A stretch of 64,000 nucleotides of DNA from Tipula vernalis (lineage: Eukaryota > Arthropoda > Insecta > Diptera > Tipulidae). Shown one piece after another: positions 55,052-64,000 of the stretch (positions are counted from its first letter, which is position 1; each line of letters begins with the position of its first letter). The DNA is taken from contig OY282558.1 of the NCBI GenBank assembly GCA_958295665.1, forward strand, positions 307,368,092-307,432,091, read 5' to 3'. Both the position numbers and the translations under genes were made by a program. The notes under the pieces are model-generated. The model was not told the DNA's origin and did no database searches. It was given only the letters and a program-made list of their open reading frames with translations.

Positions 55052-55384
55052 ATTTGTATGAAAAATGTTGTTTCGGTTTTTACAACAAAACATTTTCATA
55101 AAAAACTATTTGTTTAATGACTTATTACGAACAAATTTAAGTTCAAATTTAGATTTTTTTTTTACAATTGTCTTTCTCATATGCCCATTTGGATGTAAAA
55201 TTCAGCTAAAATTAGAGGTTTCCAAGCATTTACTTTAAAAACAACAAAAATAAATATAAATGTCATTCATCGCATCAAAAAATACAAACTTTACTAGTTT
55301 GACGCCGCTCTATGTGTTCGCTCTTATGGAAATACATGTATTCTAATTTAGCGCCGCTGTTCGCTCCGTCAATGTGTTTGGGGT

Positions 55385-57077
55385 ATTATGTTTCGCCAAA
55401 CGATCGGATTCGAATCGTTCATATTACTATTTTTTGTTTTGCTTAAAATAGAGAAAATAAAAATGGATAGAAAGATGCAAATCGAAATTAACTTAAATAT
55501 ATCAGAACAAGTGATGTGTGAGTGTGAATGTTGGATGTTTATTCATATGTATTTCATTTCGCTTATTTAACCTTTGTTTGGCGCGATTATAAAACTACTT
55601 CTCGTCAACACTTGCAAATCGGGATGTGGAACAATTTTATCACGAGTTTTGCATGAAGGAGGTAAATTCGAAAAATATAAATATGATATTGTAGTGTACG
55701 GAATTACAAATCGTTGTTTGTTGGGAAAATGTCAATGTTAAAAAATATAGAAAAAACTACTCATCGGGTAACACGTATTCGATGTTATCTTTGTTGATAA
55801 AAAAATAATCATTACAAAAGAATACTTTTCCTTGTTAACAAAAAAAAAATCCGACGCCATTTTTTTTTGGTAGTCATTATATTCTTGTATAAAAATATAA
55901 AATTATCATTTTTTTGTAATAACTAACTTGTAAACGAATTTGTTGTTTTAAAATAAATAAACCTTGTAAAACTAAAATAATTCTTATGTTGTGGGTTTAG
56001 TGAAAACGGCAAATCGAAAAAAGCATTGTATCAAACACTGTTTTCGTCCACACACATTGTGGCACATGCGATTCATTTAATTTTGGTGAATATTCGGTTG
56101 ATCGCTGTGAACCAAAAGCGAATCTATACGCATATATCATCGATTTCGCACTTATCACGTGTTAATCTACGCTAAACAATATCTATCCCGGAACGTCTCA
56201 AAAATCAATTGGAGTCAGATTTAAAGAAATTATATGGTCATAAGCACGAGGAATAAGTTGGAGCAACAATCAGTGAAGCGCTCCAAATTGTACACCACGC
56301 CACTGCGTGTTCCACCTCGCATCACCAACCATAATATCATAATTAAAATGTTACTTTAATTTGTTATAAAAAATTAATTCATTCTATTTTTTAAAAAAAT
56401 CAAATTCAGATGTCGTGTTAACAAAAGCGTAAAAAACAAACACGCTGATTCGACTCATTATTTTGTTTTTTATTTTTTGTTTTGCTTATACAAAGCCAAA
56501 ATACAGATATGTATGCAGGTAAAAGTGATTGAAATTGTAAGGGGTGGGGTTTCTAGTATTTGTATTTTGTAGATATTTCATTTATTTAAGAACATTTCGT
56601 TTTGTTTATTTAATATATGAATGATAGAAAGAGAGGCATATAGAAATTATCCTCGTCTCTTAAAATTACAAAAACAGAACTTAAAATATTTGAAATTATT
56701 TTATTTGGGTATATTTGCCTCATACAAAATATGCTTCTATGGTAGTACATAACATTATAGAAAGAATATCATATTGCCTCAAGAATACAGATAATACAAG
56801 GAGTGGAAACAATAAAAATAAATAAATTATACTACCGTACTATTTTCTATATGGTAATACTGAACTACCAACACAACAGAAAATAAATACATACAATGAA
56901 TTTCATGTATTCCCTTTATTCTGATACATAACATACTTGTGACAAAACAAAATTTTTTCAGTTTATTCAAAAACACCAACGCCTTACACAAGCTAATCAG
57001 TACAACGGCTTGTGTCAGTGTTCCTAGTGAGTTTTGAACAGTATTTAAATATGAAAGAATAAATCGTGAAAAGTATC
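55385..57077. other. No recognised gene
   Basis: A/T-rich with short open stretches only. An ATG at 55465 opens 18 codons to a donor-like GTGAGT near 55519, and Cys-containing short frames lie near 55605-55740 and 55990-56165. None gives a recognisable domain, and no exon chain could be built. Old transposon remains are likely. Confidence 0.4.
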
Positions 57078-57860
57078 ATTAAGCTAAAATACTCTAAACA
57101 CAATATTAACAATTCGTTATTTATTTCACAGTAAAATTAAATTTCACTATAAAATTATTTCGCACTTATTCACCGGAAAAGTGAAACTCTAAACTCTACT
57201 GTCACAACACATATTTTCTTTTATCTTTAAAACTGGCTGAAGTTTTACTCTCGTACACATTTGTTTCGTTTTATTACTTCTTAAGCACGCGTATACACTT
57301 TAAACCCACGCCATCTCACTAACTCGCCACAGAAACAGAAAGTAAAATCAATCTTGTTTAACATTAATTTTGGTTACTGAACTAAAACTTGCTTTTGTAT
57401 TTTTCTTTTGTTGTTTGGCGTTGCCACCAAAAATGCTTCAAGTTATTTGGCGTAGTGTTCAAATAAAAAGAATATATCGTCCAAAATATAATGAAGCTAA
57501 AATACTCTAAGCACAATAATAACAATTCGTTATTTATTTCACAATAAAATTAATTTTCACTAAACCACTTATTCACCGGATAAATGAAACTCTACTGTCA
57601 CAATATTTTCTTTTATCTTTAAAACTGGCTGAAGTTTTTCTCATACACATTTGTTTCGTTCTATTACTTCTTAAACACGCGTACTATATACACCAATGCC
57701 TTATACACTTCACACCCACGCCGTCGCACTAACACACTACAAAAACAGAAAGTAAAATAATTCTTGTTTAACATTAATTTAGGTCTCTGAGCCGTTCAAA
57801 TTCAAAATCAACACTAATTGTACACTAAAACTTGATTTTGTATTTTTCGTATGTTATTTG
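57078..57860. repeat. Tandem duplication of a roughly 380-bp non-coding block
   Basis: The block at about 57080-57420 recurs at 57490-57850 in the same orientation. Shared words include GAAGCTAAAATACTCTAA-like, AACAATTCGTTATTTATTTC, AAACTGGCTGAAGTTTT, CACATTTGTTTCGTT and AAACAGAAAGTAAAAT. No coding. It could be a duplicated untranslated exon or promoter on the minus strand, or a degenerate repeat. Confidence 0.75.
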
Positions 57861-58018
57861 CCCATAAACACAAAACATGTATTTAGTAAATAGAATAAAT
57901 GAAAATATGCTTTTATTTTTATTTCTCTCAACATTCTATATTCCATGTTCAAACAACATGCTCTATACATGTACAAACTAATTTTTTGACTATATAATAT
58001 GTACTTATATAGATCAAC

Positions 58019-58672
58019 GCCACTACATAAAAAGCCATGACACAAAAATGTGTGGTAGTATGTGTTAAGGGGATAAAGATTTTTATTTTCCTATGAAACG
58101 TAAACAAAATACTATGGGATTTTCAAACACATTTTTTTATATCGTCTCTATTTTCAATTTAAATAAATATTTTTATTTACAAATATAAATAATTTGATAT
58201 CAAATATATTGAAATGTAAATTGTGAACAATTTTGATTGAAATTAATAATCATTTATTAAGTAATTTTGCATTTTTATAAAAATATTTGTTTCTCAAAAC
58301 ATCGTCGTGCTTCGTGTTCCTCTAAACATTTTATTTTCATAATAAATTTATTATGATTAGAGGAACACGAAGCATGCCGATGTTTTGAGAAACAAATATT
58401 TTTATAAAAATGCAAAATTACTTAATAAATGATTATTAATTTCAATCAAAATTGTTCACAATTTACATTTCAATATATTTGATATCAAATTATTTATATT
58501 TGTAAATAAAAATATTTATTTAAATTGAAAATAGAGACGATATAAAAATATGTGTTTCAAAATCCCATAGTATTTTGTTTACGTTTCATAGGAAAATAAA
58601 AATCTGTATTCCCCTCTTTATATTAGTGATTTGACTTTTTTAGACTGATGTCACGGCTATTTATGTAGTGGC
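58019..58672. repeat. Long near-perfect palindrome (inverted repeat, about 310-bp arms)
   Basis: The left arm (58019-58324) and right arm (58358-58672) are almost exact reverse complements with only scattered mismatches. The best match is around ATCG(T)CGTGCTTCGTGTTCCTCTA. The short centre contains the perfect palindrome TCATAATAAATTTATTATGA. No gene is inside. It could be a foldback-type MITE or a hairpin RNA source. Confidence 0.88.
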
Positions 58673-59179
58673 ATTGTATAGATATTATTGGCTCTCATTC
58701 CACTACCCAACCATTCTAAACCAATAAAAATGTACATTTTATATAAACGTAGTATAGTAGTGTTGGTTTTGAATCATTTTATTTTCGCTTATACATGAAA
58801 GTATTGGAGGTCGACATCGACACACAAAACAAAACAAACGAATTGTGGAGAGAAAATTTGCTATAGATAATAATAAAAAAAAAGTAATTTTCTCCTCTAA
58901 CGCACTGTTTAGTTATAATATAAATCGTCCACCGCATTTTTTCCAATACAAAATAATAAAATATAGAATATACACGCTGTTGTTTTTTTTTTTTTTTTTA
59001 ATTTTATTTTTAATTGTTGTTTTCCTCAGCTGTCCTCTCTTCATGCTACCATTGAGGAAGGACTTTAGTAGTTATTGTATGATACCACTGAAAAAAATGG
59101 TATTTTGTACATTTTCGTAATTCGTATTAAATCGTATACATATGTATAATTTTAACAGTACAGTTGTACAGAGGAAAAC

Positions 59180-59391
59180 TGTGGTATATGCGAAGTAAAG
59201 GAATACGATGTAAACGAAGTCAAGGTGTGACATATACGGCATTGGAGCTAACGTCACACCAGAGACGATCGTCAACCGCGATATACAGAAAGTCTATGTA
59301 TTGGATTACGGGTTATAATAAATAATATATGTAAAATAGAACGAAGGTGTTTAATTAACAATACTGCATAGTGGAGATTTACGACATAACA
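59180..59391 (+). repeat. 5' LTR of the Mag-like element
   Basis: It starts TGTGGTATATGCGAAG and ends ..GACATAACA, 212 bp. It is followed by TTGGCGACGAGG, the position of the primer-binding site. The first 84 bp match 63548-63631 with three or four differences. Confidence 0.8.
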
Positions 59392-59450
59392 TTGGCGACG
59401 AGGAAAAAGTGAAAAAGTAAAAAAAAATAATAAAAAAAAAAAAAAAAAAG

Positions 59451-60221
59451 ATGGCGAAACAAGAAACAATTTCGATGATGCCAACGATGTCAGCTTTTGA
59501 CCACGAGGTCGACGTATGGGAAATGTACAAAGGCAGGCTAGAGAATTGTTTCATAACGATCGGTATGGAAGAAGAAATAAAAAAAAAGTCGACGCTGCTA
59601 AATTTTATTTCATCGAAAACATATTACATAATACATGGGTTATGTGCACCAAAAAATCCTACGGAGTTGACGTACGCGCAACTGGATGTGCTGTTTAAGA
59701 AACATTTCACACCACCTGTGTTAGTGTTTCAAGAACGGGAAAGATTTTTTGAGTTGCAACGAAGTGATGAATCGGTACAGGAATGGTTGATTAAAGTACG
59801 GGAATGTGCGGTGAGGTGTGAGTACAAAGAAGAAATGTTAGACGATATGGTACGCGACAAATTTATTATGGGTATTGGTGGAAAAATATTTGATAGATCC
59901 AGTGAAGAAGAATCTACGGTTACACTCGATAAAGTGTTAACGCTTGCAAAGAAAGCAGAATTACGAAGCGACAACGATGTTACGGTAAATTACGTCACAA
60001 ATAAAACAAATTCGCAGAATTACAGGCGAAATCCAAATACGAACGGAAGTTATGCAACACAACGACACCGAAGTAAGTCTAAGGAGAATTATATAAAAAA
60101 AACAGCTTGTAGACACTGTGGTTTCACGAATTATAAGGAAGTAGAGTGTAATTACAAAAACGTAATTTGTAATAAATGCAGGCAGAAGGGGCACATGAAA
60201 TCAGTATGTAAGGCAAAATAA
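59451..60221 (+). CDS. gag: Gag of the Mag-like element
   Basis: The ATG after an A-rich leader opens 256 codons. The capsid-like region includes WEMYKGRLENCFITIG, LFKKHFTPP, ERERFFELQRSDESVQEWL and a long helix up to KKAELRS. At the C-terminus one degenerate Cys-rich knuckle is followed by a canonical CNKCRQKGHMKSVC (CX2CX4HX4C) RNA-binding knuckle. The frame is intact. Pol starts 5 nt after the gag stop in the -1 frame, with no canonical slippery heptamer seen at the border. Confidence 0.85.
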   Translation: MAKQETISMMPTMSAFDHEVDVWEMYKGRLENCFITIGMEEEIKKKSTLLNFISSKTYYIIHGLCAPKNPTELTYAQLDVLFKKHFTPPVLVFQERERFFELQRSDESVQEWLIKVRECAVRCEYKEEMLDDMVRDKFIMGIGGKIFDRSSEEESTVTLDKVLTLAKKAELRSDNDVTVNYVTNKTNSQNYRRNPNTNGSYATQRHRSKSKENYIKKTACRHCGFTNYKEVECNYKNVICNKCRQKGHMKSVCKAK

Positions 60222-60226
60222 AAACC

Positions 60227-63200
60227 ATGAATATGATAGAGAATACAGTCGACAACGAAGGCGAAATGAGGTCAAGGTATGAATTGCATAACGAACAGGA
60301 AGATGCTAAGAGTGAGATGAGAATGCAGTACAACGACAACAGTAGCGAATCGGGAAATGTTTTTGCAATACAAAACAAATTTTCAGGTGACGCGCTGAAG
60401 GTAGACTTGGAAATTTTTGGGTTTGGGTTTAGTTTTATGATCGATTCGGGTGCTGCGATTTCCGCTATTCCTTACGAAATGTTCGTTAAACATTGCGATA
60501 CGAAATTATTAAGGGCCGACAGAAGTGCAATTACTGGTTACAGAGGAGAAAGGTTAAGTGTAATGGGATGTATTAGTCCGACAGTTAATTATAACGTTAT
60601 AAAGAAAAAGTTTAAGTTTTTAATAATTAAAGGCGGCCAAATCGCAGTACTAGGACGAGATTTTTTTAACGAATTTAACGTAGAATTAATTAGATTAAAT
60701 AATATTAATTACAATGAGACAATTAGTTGTATAAAGAGTTTGGTCACGAGGTATTCTGATCTGTTTGGGAGTCAGATCGGTAAGTTACGAGGTAATAAAG
60801 TCAAGCTTGATCTGATCGACCACGAAGAAATAATTCCAAGGTTCATGAAGGCTAGGCAAATACCATTCGCATTTAAAGATGCAGTCGAGAAACAACTTTT
60901 GGAATTGGTAGGGGAAGGTATTATTACACGTACGGAAAACGCCCAGTGGGGAACCCCTTTAGTGCCTATCATGAAAGAGGATGAAAAAATACGGATTTGT
61001 GCCGATTATAGAATCACGATAAATAGATATCTGAAGGACACAAATTATCCAATTCCCAGAGCTTCGGATATTTTCACCAAACTACAAGGGTGTAAATACT
61101 TTTCGAAAATAGATCTATCTCGTGCCTACAATCAAATCGAATTAGACGAGGAATCTAGGAAATTAGTCACGTGGAGCACGCACATAGGGAATTTTGAATT
61201 GACACGCCTACCTTTTGGAATAAAACCAGCGACGGGAATATTTCAAAGGGAATTGGAAATAGTTATAAAAGGTATTCCAGGCGTAAATAATTTTTTGGAC
61301 GACATAGTGGTAGCTGCACCAACAATAGAAGAACACAATAAATGATTGGAACTGCTTTTTCAGAAACTAAAAGAGGCAGATTTAAGGCTGAACAAAAAAA
61401 AATGCATTTTTGGACAAAATTCCATAGAATTTCTAGGGCACATAGTTTTAGCAGAAGGGATTAAAAAGATTAACTCCAATGAAGCAATTTTGACAGCACG
61501 TCCACCGGAAAATGTAACGGAATTGAAATCGTTTTGCGGTCTTGTAAATTATTACGGGCATTTCATACGTAATTTAGCGACGAAAATGGCTCCACTATAC
61601 GAATTATTAAAAAAAGGAGTGAAGTACGAATGGTCTAAAGATTGTAATGCAGCATTTGAAAAAATGAAAACCCGAGCCGAGTATGCCAGTAACATTGACA
61701 TGTGACGCGTCGAGTATTGGAATTGGAGCCATAATATCGCATACATATACAGATGGAAGTGAACGCCCAATCGAGTTTGCTTCACGAACACTCACGAACG
61801 CGGAGAGAAATTATGGAGTAATTCAGAAGGAAGCACTGGCAATAGTATATGGAACGAAGAAATTTTACCAGTATCTAGTGGGACGGGAGTTTACATTAAA
61901 AACAGATCACAAGCCTTTGGTCAGCATATTTGGGGACAAGAAGGGTATACCTCAGATGTCTGCTAGTAGGCTGCAGAGATGGGCAGTGCATCTGTCGGGA
62001 TTCAATTTCAAGATTGAACACGTAAGGTTCGAGAGAAACTGTGCTGACCTATTGTCAAGAATCCCAGTAAATAGTAGCAGCAAATTAACCAAAGAAGAAG
62101 CGTCATACCTGTATTTGATAAAGAAGAATACTAACGTAATGGTAGATTTCGAGATGTTGAGGAAGGAAACGATGAATGACGAAACGTTGAAAAGTATAAT
62201 ACGAGCAGTTTTGAGTGGTGATTTCAAGGAGCTGAATATGGACGTGAAATATAAAAAATATCTTCGAGATCGGAACGAATTGTCAGTCGAAGAACAAGTG
62301 TTAATGAGAGGACACAAAGTAGTGGTTCCACAAGCATTAAGACGAAGAATATTAAATCAGGTGCATGAAACTCATTTAGGGATGGTAAAAACAAAATCAA
62401 TTTTAAGGTCGTATGTATGGTGGCCAGGAATGAAGTCGAGAATTTCATTGGAAGTTGTGATCGATGCTTGGCAGTTCTTCCAAGTCCACCGAAAGCCAAA
62501 ACTATACCGTGGGAGACACCGTCGAGACCCTGGAGCAGATTGCACATAGATTATGCGGGTCCATTTCATAATTATCAATTTTTGGTAATAACTGATACAT
62601 TTTCGAAATGGATCGAAGTGTTCAGAACGAGAAGCGCGACGGCCGAGTTCACGGTTAATAAGTTGAATGAATGTTTTGCGAGATTTGGACTACCAGATCA
62701 CATCGTAAGTGATAACGGAACAACATTCACGGCGCATTTATTTAAAGAAACGATGAGTGGCTTGGGAATAAAACATTCGCTAACAGCGCCAGGTTACACA
62801 CAGACCAATGGAGCTGCAGAGAACGCAGTAAAAACCATCAAAAATGCAATGAGGAGTGCTTTACAGGATGGTAGTAGCGAACAATTAGACCAGATTGTGA
62901 ACAAGTTTCTGTTCGACTATAGAGCGGTGAAACATGGTACTACGGGAAAGACTCCCTGGTCGAGCATGCTTAATTACGAACCCAAGATGAAATTAGATCT
63001 TTTAAAACGAACAGCATGTGAGGATAATCTAAAAGAAAATGGGGTGACACATCAGAGGGACAAGTTCACAAAGCGAGATCGCAAATTCAAGGTGAACGAT
63101 TGTGTAAACATCAGGTCTTACAAGGATCCATTACATCCACAAGGGGCCAAAGCTCGAATATCGGAAGTGCTGGGACCGAGAATGTATTGGTTCAGGTTTG

Positions 63201-63466
63201 AGGAAGGTCAGATGATTAAAAGGCATGTGGATCAGATCAGGTTGAGGAGAACTAGAGTCGAAGAAGATTGCCCAGTAGATCAGAATACGACGTCGAGCTG
63301 CTCTAAGAGGTATTTGGGCAATCAGCAGAGGGTTAGGAATTTAAGTTTAAGTCCAAAATTTGCGATTAGGTATAGAGTTGAGGGGAGAGAGGATACGAGT
63401 AGTGAGATTCAGGGAAGGGAGTTACGTGCCCGAGAGCAAATAAAGAAACCCCCTCGATATCGGTAA
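60227..63466 (+). pseudogene. pol: Pol of the Mag-like element (one stop, two frameshifts)
   Basis: Protease MIDSGAAISAIP lies near 60438. RT has YFSKIDLSRAYNQIEL and the catalytic FLDD near 61295. TGA 61343-61345 interrupts the RT. A frameshift near 61675 leads to RNase H (TCDASSIGIGAIIS, LKTDHKPLVSIFGDKK). A second frameshift near 62430 falls in the integrase zinc region. The integrase core has D in HIDYAGPF, D in VSDNGTTFTAHLF and E in NGAAENAVKTIK. A basic tail rich in Arg/Lys ends at 63464-63466. The stop at 61343 looks like a CGA to TGA change. Confidence 0.86.
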
Positions 63467-63547
63467 AAAGCATGAAAATCATGTAATAGTATAATTAAGT
63501 TTAATTTGTTAATTAGGTTAAGAATAATGAAATTAAGAGGGGACGAG

Positions 63548-63631
63548 TGTGATATATGCGAAGTAAAGAAATACGATGTAAACGAAGTCAAGGTGTGACA
63601 TATACGGCATTGGAGCTAACGTCATACCAGA
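63548..63631 (+). repeat. Partial 3' LTR of the Mag-like element
   Basis: It starts TGTGATATATGCGAAG and follows the 5' LTR until CGTCATACCAG at about 63631, then similarity stops. The remaining 130 bp of LTR are not seen before the window ends, so it is truncated or interrupted. Confidence 0.75.
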
Positions 63632-63645
63632 TGGTGGAAACAGAT

Positions 63646-63778
63646 GGGCAGAATTCTGCAAGCAGAAAAATTAGAATACACACGTTTATACGGCATGAAA
63701 TACATGAATTCTGCTTTCCGAGCAGAATTCTGCTTTGTGTCTCTATTTCTAATTTTTCTGCCGCAGAACAGGCTGACA
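63646..63778. repeat. Imperfect palindrome at the broken 3' LTR
   Basis: GCAGAAAAATTAGAA at 63661-63675 pairs with TTCTAATTTTTCTGC at 63747-63761, with GCAGAATTCTGC also repeated between and beside the arms. It may be the terminal part of an element inserted in the LTR. Confidence 0.55.
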
Positions 63779-63888
63779 CTACATAAAAAAAAAAAAAATA
63801 AGAATCATAACTGTGTTCATGCTATTATTTTCTTTTTTTTTTGCTTTTTTTTTTTTTGTTATTTCAAAATATTATGACATTTCTCAAA

Positions 63889-64000
63889 ATGGAAGAAAAA
63901 CTTATTGAGTTTGTGCGAAAACAAAAATTTGTATACGACAAAAAAGACGCTAAATATAAAAATGTATATTTACGCGATAAATTGTTTAATGAACTGACTG
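63889..64000 (+). CDS. MADF-type DNA-binding protein, N-terminal start (cut by window end)
   Basis: ATG 63889 (an in-frame ATG also at 63874) opens 37 codons to the window end. The segment EEKLIEFVRKQKFVYDKKDA followed by YKNVYLRDKLFNEL has the helix, aromatic and KY-N spacing of MADF (Myb/SANT-like Adf-1) domains. These bind DNA and occur both in insect transcription factors and as the second protein of PIF/Harbinger transposons. Downstream sequence is needed to tell which. Confidence 0.55.
   Translation, partial: MEEKLIEFVRKQKFVYDKKDAKYKNVYLRDKLFNELT

Larger units (their letters stand above)
59180..63631 (+). mobile_element. Ty3/Gypsy retrotransposon, Mag-like, decayed
   Basis: 5' LTR 59180-59391, gag, pol with several lesions, a purine tract (AAGAGGGGACGAG, ending 63547) and a partial 3' LTR 63548-63631. 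Short LTRs, a Gag with a C-terminal CCHC knuckle and pol in the -1 frame fit the Mag lineage. No target duplication can be seen because the right LTR is incomplete. Confidence 0.85.

Noticed and set aside
59271..59554. Minus-strand frames overlapping the Mag-like gag start
   Set aside because: Shadows of the A-rich leader and gag.

Overview
This is an AT-rich eukaryotic window that looks like insect heterochromatin or an intergenic transposon graveyard. It has spliced genes with GT..AG introns, insect-type BEL/Pao and Ty3/Gypsy retroelements, an RNase H-bearing LINE, Tc1-like and CACTA-like DNA transposons, long (TA)n arrays and many MITE-like inverted repeats. The element mix suggests a fly, but that is inference. 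Host coding sequence is minimal: one possible minus-strand exon (4722-4842), short plus-strand exons at 5789-6115 and 6426-6920, and the start of a MADF-type protein at the right edge.

Left part. A BEL/Pao element with an in-frame envelope-like region enters from the left edge (18-4163) and ends in a roo-like LTR (from 4293). From 7014 to about 20697 lies one broken LINE. It has been split by a young Ty3/Gypsy element of the CsRn1 type (9781-16646, LTRs nearly identical, 4-bp TSD ATTC), by a non-coding terminal-inverted-repeat element (18542-20298) and by an unresolved insertion (8190-9620). The LINE ends in CCTAA repeats. A decayed fragment of a Polinton/Maverick-type DNA polymerase B follows (20735-22773).

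Centre. A second BEL/Pao copy (22876-53291) is the outer shell of a nested stack. Its envelope region is cut at 26012/34674 by an 8.7-kb CACTA-like transposon (TA target duplication). It is cut again at 35442/52002 by a 16.5-kb block flanked by TGCCA. Inside that block is a PIF/Harbinger-like MITE (TSD TAA). That MITE holds two head-to-tail copies (A 35858-38222, B 38225-50465) of a transposon carrying a tnp2-like transposase and a spliced DUF4806-type gene. Copy B is itself invaded by a second CACTA-like element (38622-44000) and by a Tc1-like element (46797-48382).

The most notable biology is in two multi-gene DNA transposon types. Type 1 pairs a 6-7 exon gene for a SAM-like protein (520 and 531 aa) with an immediately adjacent single-exon gene for a two-zinc-finger DDE-like transposase. 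The genes are 10 nt apart in one copy and overlap as TAATG in the other. Type 2 pairs a tnp2-like transposase with a six-exon DUF4806-type gene whose exons are open in both copies, although the transposase is broken or deleted.

Right part. After the BEL LTR come several MITE-like inverted repeats (53397-55051), a duplicated non-coding block (57078-57860), a roughly 650-bp near-perfect palindrome (58019-58672), a decayed Mag-like Gypsy element (59180-63631) and a partial MADF gene.
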